Assembly (NCBI RefSeq): GCF_004005865.1
Contig: NZ_SACN01000001.1
Span: 124,001-188,000, forward strand
DNA: 64,000 bases
Direction of reading: 5' to 3'
Source: Sphingomonas crocodyli
GTDB lineage: Bacteria; Pseudomonadota; Alphaproteobacteria; Sphingomonadales; Sphingomonadaceae
Shown piece after piece: positions 19,001 through 27,603 of the stretch; positions within the stretch are counted from its first letter, which is position 1, and the number at the start of each line of letters is the position of its first letter. Under the pieces are notes generated by a model. The model had not been told where the DNA came from. It saw nothing but the letters and a program-made list of their open reading frames with translations, and ran no database searches. The position numbers and the translations under genes were made by a program.

Positions 19001-19067
19001 ACCAGCCCCCCCGATGAGGTAGGCCAGCTGGCTTGACCGGCTCCTCCCCTTATGGTCCCGTCAAAGG

Positions 19068-19505
19068 ATGTCCCTCCTCAACATCCTTCAGCTGGCCTAC
19101 CTCATCACCCTGATTTCCGTCTGCGCCTATGCGGTGCGTTGTGGCGGGCGACCCGAGCGTCAGGGTGCGGCGATCATGTTCGCCGGATCGGTCCTGACGG
19201 TTCCTGCGGCCAAGCTGGTCGCGCAGTGGCAATCGCCCGCCTTCGGCGTCCTCGCCGTGGATCTGGCCGTTCTCGGCGGATTCCTCGCTATCGCTCTGCG
19301 CAGCGACAGATTTTGGCCATTATGGACAACAGCGTTTCAACTCGTGGGCGTCGCAACGCATCTCGCCCGGCTCGCCGATCCCGGAATCATCCCTCGCGCC
19401 TATTCGATGGCGCAGGGCTTCTGGGCCTATCCGATGCTGGTGGCCTTGGCGATTGGGGTTCGGGAGAACCGTTCCAGGGCGATGCACAGGGGCGTGCGCT
19501 TCTAG
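19068..19505 (+). CDS. four-TM membrane protein of unknown function
   Basis: A 145-residue protein with about four to five hydrophobic segments: ILQLAYLITLISVCAYAV, IMFAGSVLTVPAAKLVA, FGVLAVDLAVLGGFLAIAL and a C-terminal pair around WTTAFQLVGVATHLA and WAYPMLVALAIGV. No enzyme motif is visible. The start ATG at 19068 has AAAGG immediately before it, an unusually close Shine-Dalgarno. Its last 184 nt overlap the only possible in-frame start of the radC-like gene, in the -1 frame relative to this gene. Confidence 0.7.
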   Translation: MSLLNILQLAYLITLISVCAYAVRCGGRPERQGAAIMFAGSVLTVPAAKLVAQWQSPAFGVLAVDLAVLGGFLAIALRSDRFWPLWTTAFQLVGVATHLARLADPGIIPRAYSMAQGFWAYPMLVALAIGVRENRSRAMHRGVRF

Positions 19506-20086
19506 AGTCTCTTCTCCAGCCCTTCGGCTGGTGTCGGGCGGAGACGCTTTCGGCGCAGCTGATCGAAGAATTCGGTTCGCTCCCGTCGATCTTCGCCGCC
19601 GGCCCCGACGCCCTGACCGCCGCCGTGCCAGACGAGCCGGGAATCGCCGGCTTCCTGATGATCGTGCGATCGACCATGCTCCATTGCCTGCGCACCCAGG
19701 CGCGGCGCGGCCCGGTCTTCTCCACGTCCGAGGCGCTGATCGACTATCTCAAGCTCAGCATGGCCTATGACCCGGCCGAGCATCTGCGCGTCCTGTTCCT
19801 CAACGCCTCGAACTGCCTGCTGCGCGACGAGGTGATGGGCAAGGGTTCGGTCACGCAGGCGCCGATCTACCCGCGCGAGATCATGAAGCGCGCGCTGGAA
19901 CTCGGATCGACCGCGTTGATCCTGGTCCACAATCATCCGTCGGGCGATCCGCTGCCGAGCCGGGGCGACGTCGAGGCGACCGAGCGCATCGTCGCCGCCG
20001 CCTCCGTGCTCGACATCGCGATCCACGACCATCTGGTCATCTCGCGCAACGGCTGGACCAGTTTCCGGGAGCGCGGGCTGCTCTGA
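19322..20086 (+). CDS. radC: RadC-like JAB/MPN domain protein (start uncertain)
   Basis: A protein with the UPF0758/RadC layout. A short helix-hairpin region (GRALLESLLQPFGWCRAETL, LIEEFGSLPSIFAAGPDALT) is followed by the JAB/MPN metalloprotease-like core LILVHNHPSGDPLPSRGDVE, with the His-x-His-x10-Asp zinc motif, then TERIVAAASVLDIAIHDHLV. Recognisable homology begins at about 19490. The only in-frame ATG/GTG/TTG upstream of that is the ATG at 19322, which overlaps the preceding TM-protein gene by 184 nt and encodes an Arg/Ser-rich leader of doubtful reality. Translation by frameshift or a non-standard start is possible. Function of RadC proteins is unsettled; many lie in mobile or defence contexts. 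Confidence 0.75.
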   Translation: MDNSVSTRGRRNASRPARRSRNHPSRLFDGAGLLGLSDAGGLGDWGSGEPFQGDAQGRALLESLLQPFGWCRAETLSAQLIEEFGSLPSIFAAGPDALTAAVPDEPGIAGFLMIVRSTMLHCLRTQARRGPVFSTSEALIDYLKLSMAYDPAEHLRVLFLNASNCLLRDEVMGKGSVTQAPIYPREIMKRALELGSTALILVHNHPSGDPLPSRGDVEATERIVAAASVLDIAIHDHLVISRNGWTSFRERGLL

Positions 20087-20201
20087 ACAAGGATCAGGTG
20101 AGCCGTCGTACGGGGATGACGGCCATCTCGCTGGAGCGGCTTCGCGCAGGCGAAGCCGCTCCCTTCTTGTTCGGAGCCGACGACCCTCATAGGCTTGGCG
20201 C

Positions 20202-21335
20202 GTGGCACGGGGCACGGACAGCATCAGCGCGCGGATCGCGATCGTGGGGACCGGCTATGTCGCCGATCTCTACATGCCCTCGCTCGCCACCTTCCCCGGC
20301 CTCACGATCACCGGCGCATGGGATATCGATGCGGGGCGCCTCAGCGCCTTCACGACACATTGGGGCGTGCGTGCGGCGACCTCGTTCGATGATCTGCTGG
20401 GCGATGGCGCCCCTACGATCATCCTCAACCTGACCGATCCGACCGCGCACGCGGCGATCAACCGCGCGGCAATCGAGGCCGGCCGGCATGTCTGGTGCGA
20501 AAAGCCGCTCGCGCTCACCGTCGAGGATGCGGTGGCGTTGCGCGATCTGGCGGCCGAGCGCGGCCTCTACCTCGCCTCCGCGCCGTGCAGCGTGCTGGGC
20601 CGCGCGGCGCAATCGGCCTGGGCTGCGGTGCGCGACAATAGGATCGGCAAGCCGCGCCTCGTTTATGCCGAGCTCGACGACGACTTCATCCCCGCCGCCC
20701 CGCATCAGCATTGGCGCAGCGCCAGCGGCGCGCCCTGGCCGGCGGAAGGCGAGTTCCGCACCGGCTGTACGCTCGAACATGCGGGCTATTATCTCGGCTG
20801 GCTGATGGCGATGTTCGGGCCGGTCGAGCGGGTCGTATCGGGCGCCGCACGCCTGCTGGACGATCACCAGACCGGCGGGGGCCACACGACCCCGGACTAT
20901 GCCTCCGCCAGCCTGTTCTTCGCGGGCGGGATGGTGGCGCGGCTGACCTGTTCGATCGTCGCGCGGCACGATCATCGGCTGCGCATCTTCGGCGACGGTG
21001 GGATCGTTGAGGTGGAAGAGGCGTGGGCCAATGCCGCCCCGGTGCGGATCCGCAAGCGCTTCACCCTGCGCCGCCGCCTGATCAACAGCCCGTTCGCCGC
21101 GCGCGCCGCAGCACCCGGCGCGCCGCACCCGCTGGTCGGGCGCAAGGGCGCCGCATCGATGAACTTCGCGCTGGGCGTCGCCGAAATGGCGCAGGCGATC
21201 GCCGCCGGCCGCGCGCCGCGCCTGGCCGGCGATTATGCGCTGCACCTGACCGAAGTCTCGATCGCGATGCAGGCGGGCGGGGAGCATCGCATCGCCAGCC
21301 GCTTCGATGCGATGGCGCCGATGGACTGGAGCTGA
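20202..21335 (+). CDS. Gfo/Idh/MocA family oxidoreductase
   Basis: A 377-residue NAD(P)-dependent oxidoreductase. The N-terminal Rossmann motif RIAIVGTGYVADLYMPSLAT is followed by the family signature GRHVWCEKPLALTVEDAVAL around residues 92-111, with the EKP motif, and a C-terminal alpha/beta substrate domain. The start is a GTG at 20202. The next gene, a glycosyltransferase, starts inside its stop (TGATG), so sugar-nucleotide or polysaccharide metabolism is the likely setting; the exact substrate cannot be read. Confidence 0.9.
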   Translation: MARGTDSISARIAIVGTGYVADLYMPSLATFPGLTITGAWDIDAGRLSAFTTHWGVRAATSFDDLLGDGAPTIILNLTDPTAHAAINRAAIEAGRHVWCEKPLALTVEDAVALRDLAAERGLYLASAPCSVLGRAAQSAWAAVRDNRIGKPRLVYAELDDDFIPAAPHQHWRSASGAPWPAEGEFRTGCTLEHAGYYLGWLMAMFGPVERVVSGAARLLDDHQTGGGHTTPDYASASLFFAGGMVARLTCSIVARHDHRLRIFGDGGIVEVEEAWANAAPVRIRKRFTLRRRLINSPFAARAAAPGAPHPLVGRKGAASMNFALGVAEMAQAIAAGRAPRLAGDYALHLTEVSIAMQAGGEHRIASRFDAMAPMDWS

Positions 21336-22522
21336 TGCGCCTCGCCTATCTGCTCAACAGCTATCCGATGACGAGCACCACCTTCATCCGGCGCGAGATC
21401 GAGGCGATCGAGCGGGCCGGTGTGCCGGTCAAACGCTTTGCGGTGCGGCACTGGAGCGAGACGCTGGTCGATCCCGCCGACATCGCCGAACAGGCGCGCA
21501 CCGAATATCTGTTGACCCGCAATGTCGGCATGCTCCTGCTCGGCGCCGCCTGCGCGCTGCTCACGCGCCCCGGCAAACTCGTCGCGACATGGCCCGCCTG
21601 GCGCAGCATGCACTGCGCAAGCGACGGCGGGCTGGTGCGGCATATCGGCTATTTGCTGCAGGCGATCCATCTGCAGCATCGCTGTGCGCAACTGGGCATC
21701 ACCCACATCCACGCGCATTTCTCGACCAATGCGGCGGGTGTGGCGATGCTGTGCCGGTTGCTGGGCGGCCCGCCCTACAGCTTCACCGTGCACGGCCCCG
21801 ACGAATTGGTCGATCCCGCCGCCAACGCCATCGCCGTCAAGGCGCAGCATGCGCGCAACATCATGGCGATCAGTGCCTATTGCCGCACACGCTTGCACGA
21901 TGCGCTGCCGCCCGAATTGCACGATCGCATCGCGATCATTCCGTGCGGGATCGAGCCGCGCGCCTATGCCGATATGCCGCCCCCATCGGGCGGCGACCTG
22001 CTGTGCGTCGGCCGTCTCTGTCCGCAGAAAGGCCAGATCGAAATCCCGGCGGTGGTCGCGGCGCTGGCCGATCGCTTTCCCGATCTGCGCGTCCTGCTGG
22101 TCGGCGACGGCGAATCGCGCGCGGACATCGAAGCCGCCATCGCGCAGCACAAGATCCCCGATCGCGTCCGCCTGCTCGGCTGGCGCACCAATGATGAGGT
22201 GCGCGCGCTGCTCGGATCCTGCCGCGCGCTGCTCCTCCCCAGCCATGCCGAAGGTTTGCCCGTCGTGATCATGGAGGCGCTTGCAAGCGGTCGCCCCGTC
22301 ATCAGCACGACGATCGCCGGCATTCCCGAACTGGTCGACGAAGGCTGCGGCTGGCTCTACCCGGCAGGCTCCGCCGATGGCCTGCTCGCTGCAATCACCG
22401 CCGCCTTCGAAACCAATACCAGTCAACTCGCTCAGATGGGCGAAGAAGGCGCCCGCCGCGTCGCCCAAAACCACGATATCGACGCGATCACGCCGCAGCT
22501 TCTGGCTTTATTCGCCGACTAA
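21335..22522 (+). CDS. glycosyltransferase family 4-like (GT-B fold)
   Basis: A 395-residue retaining GT-B glycosyltransferase. The acceptor half starts MRLAYLLNSYPMTSTTFIRR and contains ITHIHAHFSTNAAGVAM; the donor-binding half has LLCVGRLCPQKGQIEIPAVV, the motif LLGWRTNDEVRALLGSCRAL and the EX7E segment SHAEGLPVVIMEALASGRPV. It likely adds a sugar from a nucleotide donor to a polysaccharide or lipid-linked acceptor. It is coupled to the oxidoreductase gene by a one-base overlap. No Wzx/Wzy genes are in the window. Confidence 0.92.
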   Translation: MRLAYLLNSYPMTSTTFIRREIEAIERAGVPVKRFAVRHWSETLVDPADIAEQARTEYLLTRNVGMLLLGAACALLTRPGKLVATWPAWRSMHCASDGGLVRHIGYLLQAIHLQHRCAQLGITHIHAHFSTNAAGVAMLCRLLGGPPYSFTVHGPDELVDPAANAIAVKAQHARNIMAISAYCRTRLHDALPPELHDRIAIIPCGIEPRAYADMPPPSGGDLLCVGRLCPQKGQIEIPAVVAALADRFPDLRVLLVGDGESRADIEAAIAQHKIPDRVRLLGWRTNDEVRALLGSCRALLLPSHAEGLPVVIMEALASGRPVISTTIAGIPELVDEGCGWLYPAGSADGLLAAITAAFETNTSQLAQMGEEGARRVAQNHDIDAITPQLLALFAD

Positions 22523-22555
22523 ACGGCATCGCCAAAACGTGCTACGCGCCCGGCC

Positions 22556-22876
22556 ATGTCCAATACCGCCAAGCTTGCCGGCACTGTCACAGTGGACGGC
22601 CTTCAATATGAATGGGAAGTTCGACGCGAACCCCAATGGGGCGAAACCGACGGCTGGCAAGGCATGACCGTCGCGCTGTTGCAGGAAGGTTCGCAGCGTG
22701 AGGCCGTGATCGAATTCCCGCCGCCCAAGCGTTTGATGAAGGGATTGCAGCGCGGCCGCCTGCAGGTCGGCGACGCCATCATCTCGCGCGGTATTCGTGC
22801 CGCATTGCTGGCGGGGTGGGAGCCAACGTCGCGCGGCAAGCCCGTCGTGTTCATGGTCGACGCGGACGGAAACTAG
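22556..22876 (+). CDS. small protein of unknown function
   Basis: A 106-residue soluble protein starting MSNTAKLAGTVTVDGLQYEW, with a beta-rich N half and a basic C half ending GKPVVFMVDADGN. I do not recognise the family. It has no signal peptide or TM. It follows the glycosyltransferase by 33 nt on the same strand and is convergent with the end of the chemotaxis operon, 16 nt away. Confidence 0.6.
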   Translation: MSNTAKLAGTVTVDGLQYEWEVRREPQWGETDGWQGMTVALLQEGSQREAVIEFPPPKRLMKGLQRGRLQVGDAIISRGIRAALLAGWEPTSRGKPVVFMVDADGN

Positions 22877-22892
22877 CCGCCGCTGGCGCCGA

Positions 22893-23186
22893 TCAATGCT
22901 GCTGCTGGCGGCTCGCAAGGCTTTCGATAAGCGCGGCGAGACGGCCGGTGATGCTTTCGAGCCGCGCGTCGCGGCTGGCGGCCTGAAGATCGTCCGAACG
23001 CAGGATCGCCGCGACCGAGGCGCAGCGTTGCCCGACATGATCGAGCGACTGGAGATCATGGACGTGCGCGCGGGCAGTATCGGGGTTCGAGCAGAGGCGG
23101 ACGCCCAGCTGCTCCAGCTCGGCGCGCGCGGCGTCGAGCTCGTCAGCGAGCATCGCCAGCAATTCGTCCTCGGCTATCACCGCCAT
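22893..23186 (-). CDS. small helical protein at the end of the chemotaxis operon
   Basis: A 97-residue protein starting MAVIAEDELLAMLADELDAA, largely alpha-helical with heptad-like Leu/Ala spacing, which suggests a coiled coil. The segment VHDLQSLDHVGQRCASVAAI resembles a helical-bundle protein but not a clear CheZ or Hpt domain. It follows the last cheB-like gene by 10 nt and so is co-transcribed with the chemotaxis genes. Function unknown; an accessory of the CheB paralogue or a phosphatase-like protein are guesses. Confidence 0.7.
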   Translation of the reverse strand: MAVIAEDELLAMLADELDAARAELEQLGVRLCSNPDTARAHVHDLQSLDHVGQRCASVAAILRSDDLQAASRDARLESITGRLAALIESLASRQQQH

Positions 23187-23196
23187 GCCCGTTCCC

Positions 23197-24240
23197 CTAG
23201 GCCGCGTCCGCGTCACGCCGGCGGCACGCATCGAGCGCGGCCGTGGTGATGCGGTCGAGCGGAAGCTCCACCTCGGCAGCACCGGCCGCGAGCGCCGCAG
23301 CCGGCGCTTCGTGCACGACCGACGTGGCCGCGTCCTGACACATCGTGCGGCCCCCCGCCGCCCGTAGCGCCTTCAATCCCGCCGCCCCGTCATTGCCGAG
23401 ACCGGTCAGCACCGCACCCACGCCATGCTTGCCCGCCGTCTTCGCCATCGTGGCAAACAGCAGGCTTGCGGACGGGCGGACGCCATTGACCGGATCGGTG
23501 CGCAGCAGGCGCAGCGACGGATTGGGCCAGCGATCGACAACGGCATGCGCGCCGGGATCGGTAACGAGATAGATCGTACCCTGTTCGAGCGGCTGGCCAT
23601 CCTCCGCCATCACCACGCGCGCGGCGCATTTGGCGCGCAGGCGGTTGATCAGCGGGGCGACGAAGCCTTCCTCGATCTGCAGCACCATGATCGTGGGCGG
23701 GCAATTTTTCGGGAAGGCCGGCAGCATCTTGAGCGCAGCGTCGACCCCGCCCGTCGATGCGCTCATCGCCAGGATATTGCCGTTCCAGTCGAAATATTGG
23801 ACCGGCGCGTGATGCTTCACCTCACGCTGCGGCCCGACCTTGGTGCGCGACGCGGCATGGACCAGGGCGGCAAGACGCGGCGCGAGTTCGTTGAACTCCT
23901 CGGGCGTCGCGCTCTTGGGCTTGGGGAAGCAATCGACCGCGCCCAGCTCCAGCGCGCGGAACGAGATTTCGGCGCCCTTCTGCGTCAGCGACGACAGCAT
24001 CACGACCGGCGTCGGCCGTTCGCGCATGATTTCTTCGAGAAAGTCGATGCCGTTCATTCCCGGCATTTCCACGTCGAGCGTCACCACCGACGGACGCAGC
24101 GTGTCCATCATCTTGCGGGCTTCGGCGGCGTCGGCGGCCATTCCGACCACCTCAATGCCCTTGGCGCGTTCCAGCACCCCACCAAATAGCGCGCGCATGG
24201 TGAACGAATCATCGACGATGAGCACGCGCGCGTTGATCAT
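23197..24240 (-). CDS. CheB-like protein lacking the catalytic histidine
   Basis: A 347-residue protein with a receiver domain (D56 in TLDVEMPGMNGIDF) and a CheB methylesterase/deamidase-like domain. The nucleophile motif ASTGG (S162) and the acidic GLGNDGA (D283) are present, but where CheB has QHM (E. coli H190) this protein reads VLQIEEGFVAPL, with Ile189 in place of the catalytic His. The normal triad Ser-His-Asp is therefore incomplete, while the other CheB in the operon keeps it. It may be a regulatory decoy, or have lost methylesterase activity and kept receptor or phosphate signalling. It is the second-to-last gene of the chemotaxis operon. Confidence 0.85.
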   Translation of the reverse strand: MINARVLIVDDSFTMRALFGGVLERAKGIEVVGMAADAAEARKMMDTLRPSVVTLDVEMPGMNGIDFLEEIMRERPTPVVMLSSLTQKGAEISFRALELGAVDCFPKPKSATPEEFNELAPRLAALVHAASRTKVGPQREVKHHAPVQYFDWNGNILAMSASTGGVDAALKMLPAFPKNCPPTIMVLQIEEGFVAPLINRLRAKCAARVVMAEDGQPLEQGTIYLVTDPGAHAVVDRWPNPSLRLLRTDPVNGVRPSASLLFATMAKTAGKHGVGAVLTGLGNDGAAGLKALRAAGGRTMCQDAATSVVHEAPAAALAAGAAEVELPLDRITTAALDACRRRDADAA

Positions 24241-24264
24241 CGCGGTAATGGACTCCTTACGGGA

Positions 24265-24714
24265 TCAGGCGGCCTCGGGAAGCGGCACGCCCCCGAGGTC
24301 CATCGAAAGATTGTCGAGTGCGAGCACCATGACCATCCGGTCTTCTACGGTGACAAGCCCTTCGAGATAGGACGTGGTTTCGCCGGTCCCAAGCGCGGGC
24401 GGCGGCTGCAGCGTAGCTTCGTCGATCGCGACGATATCGTTCACTGCATCGACGATCATGCCGTGAAGCTGTTCGCCGATCCGCACCACGATGATCACGT
24501 GGCGCGCGGTCGGATCGGTCAGGCCCCAGCCCAGACGCGCCGACAGATCGATCACCGGCAGCACGGTGCCGCGCAGGTTGACGACGCCGCGGACGTGCGC
24601 GGGGACGTGCGGCAGCATCGTCGTCGGCGTCCAGGCGCGGATTTCGCGGATCGCCATGATGTCGACGCCCAGATATTGCTGGCCGATCTGGAAGGTAATG
24701 AGCTGGCGGGCCAT
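24265..24714 (-). CDS. cheW: chemotaxis coupling protein CheW
   Basis: A 149-residue single CheW domain of SH3-like folds starting MARQLITFQIGQQYLGVDIM, with VVNLRGTVLPVIDL and MIVDAVNDIVAI, the usual CheW core. It links chemoreceptors to CheA. It lies 24 nt upstream of the His-less CheB paralogue and 21 nt downstream of cheY. Confidence 0.95.
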   Translation of the reverse strand: MARQLITFQIGQQYLGVDIMAIREIRAWTPTTMLPHVPAHVRGVVNLRGTVLPVIDLSARLGWGLTDPTARHVIIVVRIGEQLHGMIVDAVNDIVAIDEATLQPPPALGTGETTSYLEGLVTVEDRMVMVLALDNLSMDLGGVPLPEAA

Positions 24715-24735
24715 GATGCCTGTCCCCCGATCAGA

Positions 24736-25104
24736 TCAATGGATGACGCGGCGGATCGCCGAGTGGAGCTTTTCCGGATCGAAGGGCTTCACGATCCAGC
24801 CGGTCGCCCCGGCTTCGCGTGCACGCGCCTTCTTCTGGTCCGAACTTTCGGTGGTCAGCACCAGCACCGGCATGTCGCGATGCTTGGGGTTTTCCCGCAG
24901 CTTTTCGATCAGACCGAACCCGTCGAGGCGCGGCATGTTGATGTCGGTGATCATGATCGCGGGCTGATCGTTGGTCGCCAGCCATTCGAGCGCGGCGATG
25001 CCGTCTTCGGCCTCGCGCACCTCATAGCCGCGCTCGACCAGAGCGCTGCGCAGGAGCAGCCGCATGCTGGGGCTGTCATCGACGGTCAAAATCGTCTTGG
25101 GCAT
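24736..25104 (-). CDS. cheY: chemotaxis response regulator CheY
   Basis: A 122-residue single receiver domain. The acidic pair is in LTVDDSPSMRLLL, the phospho-acceptor Asp in MITDINMPRLDGF, the Thr switch in LVLTTES and the Lys in VKPFDPEK. Without an output domain it should act by binding the flagellar motor or another target once phosphorylated by CheA. The ATG at 25104 is preferred; upstream in-frame sequence overlaps the cheD intergenic region. Confidence 0.95.
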   Translation of the reverse strand: MPKTILTVDDSPSMRLLLRSALVERGYEVREAEDGIAALEWLATNDQPAIMITDINMPRLDGFGLIEKLRENPKHRDMPVLVLTTESSDQKKARAREAGATGWIVKPFDPEKLHSAIRRVIH

Positions 25105-25195
25105 GCTTACCTCTGCTCTTCGGTCCAAGGCGTGGACCGTTTGATCCGGCTGTAAATTGGGAGAGTTAACGACTCGTTGAGTGGCCACGCTCCGA

Positions 25196-25675
25196 TCAGA
25201 AGAATTCGACATCGTTTGCGCGGCGCGATGGCACGATCGGGCGCAGATCGGCAGGCGCATCGACCAACTGGCAGCGCACCTTTCCATCGACCGCGCGGAA
25301 ATCGACACGCCGCGCGGCGACGCCGCCCAGATGGCTGCGGATCACGGGAATCCGATCGCGTTCCAGAAAGCCCTGCGCGAAGGCGATATTGCCCTGCCCG
25401 ATCGCGGCGAGCCCTGCGTGAAGATTGGCCCCGCCATAAAGATGCGCACGCAGGCTCGATCGCGTCGCGCCGGCCAGCAGCATCGCGTTGACCAGCTGCT
25501 CCATCGCGAACAGGCCGTAACGTTCGTCGGCTGCGTCGCCATCGGACAGCAGGAAATGGTTCATGCCGCCAATCCGCGCGCGCGGATCGTAGAGGCAGCA
25601 GGCGACGCAGCTGCCCAGCACCGTCGTCAGCACGACGGTGGGATCGCGCGATACCCGGCTCGTCCCCTGGCTCAC
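25196..25675 (-). CDS. cheD: chemoreceptor glutamine deamidase CheD
   Basis: A 159-residue CheD protein: the catalytic Cys lies in LTTVLGSCVACCLYDP and the His in IGGMNHFLLSDG, matching the Cys-His-Thr set of the family. It deamidates specific Gln residues in chemoreceptors. A GTG at 25675 with AGAGGA upstream is used as start; a GTG at 25714 would give a longer N terminus overlapping cheB. It lies 91 nt upstream of cheY, the largest gap inside the operon except between the receptors, so an internal signal could lie there. Confidence 0.92.
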   Translation of the reverse strand: MSQGTSRVSRDPTVVLTTVLGSCVACCLYDPRARIGGMNHFLLSDGDAADERYGLFAMEQLVNAMLLAGATRSSLRAHLYGGANLHAGLAAIGQGNIAFAQGFLERDRIPVIRSHLGGVAARRVDFRAVDGKVRCQLVDAPADLRPIVPSRRANDVEFF

Positions 25676-25701
25676 GCTGATCCTCTGTTCGCGGACGGCG
25701 T

Positions 25702-26730
25702 TCAGCGGCTGCACAGCGCCAGGATCCGGTTCGCGATCTGGTCGATCGACTGTTCTTCCTCGACCGCGCCGATCTGCGCGGCGGCGCGCGGCATGCCGTA
25801 AACGACGCAGCTCGCCTCATTCTGCCCGATCGTGCGGCATCCGGCTTCGCGCATCTCGGCCAGGCCCGACGCGCCGTCGCGGCCCATGCCGGTCAGGATC
25901 ACACCGACCGCCTTGTCGCCCATATTCTGCGCGACCGAACGGAACAACACATCAACCGAGGGGCGATGCCCGCTGACCGGCGATGCTTCGACCAGCCGGC
26001 AATGCGGCGACGATCCGCCACGCACCATCAGGTGCCGGGTTCCGCCGGGCGCGATATAGACGTGGCCGGGCCGCAGCGGCATTTCGTCCGCCGCCTCCAC
26101 GACCTTCGGCGCGCACAGCGAATCGAGCCGGCCTGCGAAGGATTTGGTGAAGCTGCCCGGCATATGCTGGACAACCACGGTCGGCGGGCAATTGGCGGGG
26201 AAACCCGATAGCAGGGTCGCCAGCGCCTCGACGCCGCCGGTCGACGCGCCGATCGCGACGATGCGATCATCACCCTGAAAGCTGGCCGGCTGCACCGTCG
26301 CGCGCATGCTGCGGCCAAGACCAAGGCGGCGGCGGCTGCGCGCGGCCTGCTTGACCATTTCGGCCAGCTTGCCGTCGTCGAGCGCGAGCACATCCTGCAA
26401 CCGCCCTTCGGGCTTGGCGAAGCAATCGACCGCGCCGAGTTCGAGCGCGCGGACGGTCGCCTCCGCACCCTTGGTCGTCAGCGTCGAACACATCACCACC
26501 GGGGTCGGGCGCAGGCGCATCAGGCGATCGAGGAAATCGAGGCCGTTCATGTGCGGCATTTCGATATCGAGCGTGATGACGTCGGGATCGAGTTCGCGGA
26601 TCAGCGCGCGCGCCTTGTGCGCGTCCTCGGCGGTGCCGATCACCTCGATCTCGCGGTCGCGCGTCAGCAGCGCCGTCAGCAGCGCGCGCATCGTCGGCGA
26701 ATCATCGACGATCAAGCAGCGAATGCTCAT
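25702..26730 (-). CDS. cheB: chemotaxis protein-glutamate methylesterase/deamidase CheB
   Basis: A 342-residue canonical CheB. The N-terminal receiver has its phospho-acceptor in [15 protein letters not shown] (D55). The C-terminal esterase domain keeps the full catalytic triad: [12 protein letters not shown] (S163), [14 protein letters not shown] (H189) and [12 protein letters not shown] (D285). It removes methyl groups from receptor glutamates and is activated by phosphorylation from CheA. Its ATG overlaps the cheR stop (ATGA). Confidence 0.96.
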   Translation of the reverse strand: MSIRCLIVDDSPTMRALLTALLTRDREIEVIGTAEDAHKARALIRELDPDVITLDIEMPHMNGLDFLDRLMRLRPTPVVMCSTLTTKGAEATVRALELGAVDCFAKPEGRLQDVLALDDGKLAEMVKQAARSRRRLGLGRSMRATVQPASFQGDDRIVAIGASTGGVEALATLLSGFPANCPPTVVVQHMPGSFTKSFAGRLDSLCAPKVVEAADEMPLRPGHVYIAPGGTRHLMVRGGSSPHCRLVEASPVSGHRPSVDVLFRSVAQNMGDKAVGVILTGMGRDGASGLAEMREAGCRTIGQNEASCVVYGMPRAAAQIGAVEEEQSIDQIANRILALCSR

Positions 26731-27587
26731 GCCGCATCCTTCCGATAGACGGTCTGGCCGATCGCGCGCAGGCGACGGGCGGCCTCGCCACCGATCCGCT
26801 CGCTATGGCCGATATAGAGATAGCCGCCAGGCGCGAGCTGATCGACCAAACGCGCAACCAGCCGTTCGCGGGTCGGTTCGTCGAAATAGATCATCACGTT
26901 GCGGCAGAAGATGACGTCGAACCGGCCGCGCATCGGCCAGGCGTTGAGCAGGTTGAGCCGGCGATAGCGCACCATATCGCGCAGCATCGGCGCGACCGCC
27001 ATCGTCCCGCCCGACACGCGCGTCCACGTGCGGCGCAGATCGTCCGGAATGTCCTGCGCCAGCGCCGCCGGATAAAGCCCGCGCCGCGCGACATCGAGGA
27101 CGGCGCCCGACAGATCGGTGCCCAGGATCGCGACGTCGCCGCCCGCAATCACCCGCCCCTCCGCGCGATCGACGCCGAGCAGGCTCATCGCCAGCGAATA
27201 GGGTTCCTCCCCCGTCGACGCCGCCGCGCACCACATCCGTACCCGCCCGCCGGCATCGAGCCTATCGATCAGGAGGGGGCGCACCTCGCGCTCGAACTGG
27301 TGAAAATGATGATCTTCACGAAAGAACTTCGTGTGATTGGTCGTCATCGCCTCGATCGCGCGCTGGCGCTCGGCCGGGTCGCGGCGGATCAGGTCGATAT
27401 AGGTCGCAAAGTCGCGCAGCCCCCGTTCGCGCACCAGCTTCACCAGCCGCGAATAGACCAGCATTGTCTTCGTCTGCGGCAGGCAGATGCCCGAATGCGC
27501 ATGAACCATCGCCGAAACGGCCGCGAAGTCGCGCGGCGTGTAGGGATATTCGCGCCCGTCGAAAGGACGGGGGGTCATGTCGTTCAT
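26727..27587 (-). CDS. cheR: chemotaxis protein methyltransferase CheR
   Basis: A protein of about 286 residues that methylates receptor glutamates with S-adenosylmethionine. The N-terminal helical domain includes [20 protein letters not shown], and the SAM-binding domain has [20 protein letters not shown] and later [20 protein letters not shown], ending [12 protein letters not shown]. The ATG at 27587 is used; another ATG lies 9 nt downstream. cheA ends 16 nt before it. Both chemoreceptors in the operon end in a short acidic-aromatic pentapeptide, which could be a docking site for CheR or CheB. Confidence 0.95.
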   Translation of the reverse strand: MNDMTPRPFDGREYPYTPRDFAAVSAMVHAHSGICLPQTKTMLVYSRLVKLVRERGLRDFATYIDLIRRDPAERQRAIEAMTTNHTKFFREDHHFHQFEREVRPLLIDRLDAGGRVRMWCAAASTGEEPYSLAMSLLGVDRAEGRVIAGGDVAILGTDLSGAVLDVARRGLYPAALAQDIPDDLRRTWTRVSGGTMAVAPMLRDMVRYRRLNLLNAWPMRGRFDVIFCRNVMIYFDEPTRERLVARLVDQLAPGGYLYIGHSERIGGEAARRLRAIGQTVYRKDAA

Positions 27588-27603
27588 GCGCGCGGTCGAT
27601 CGA

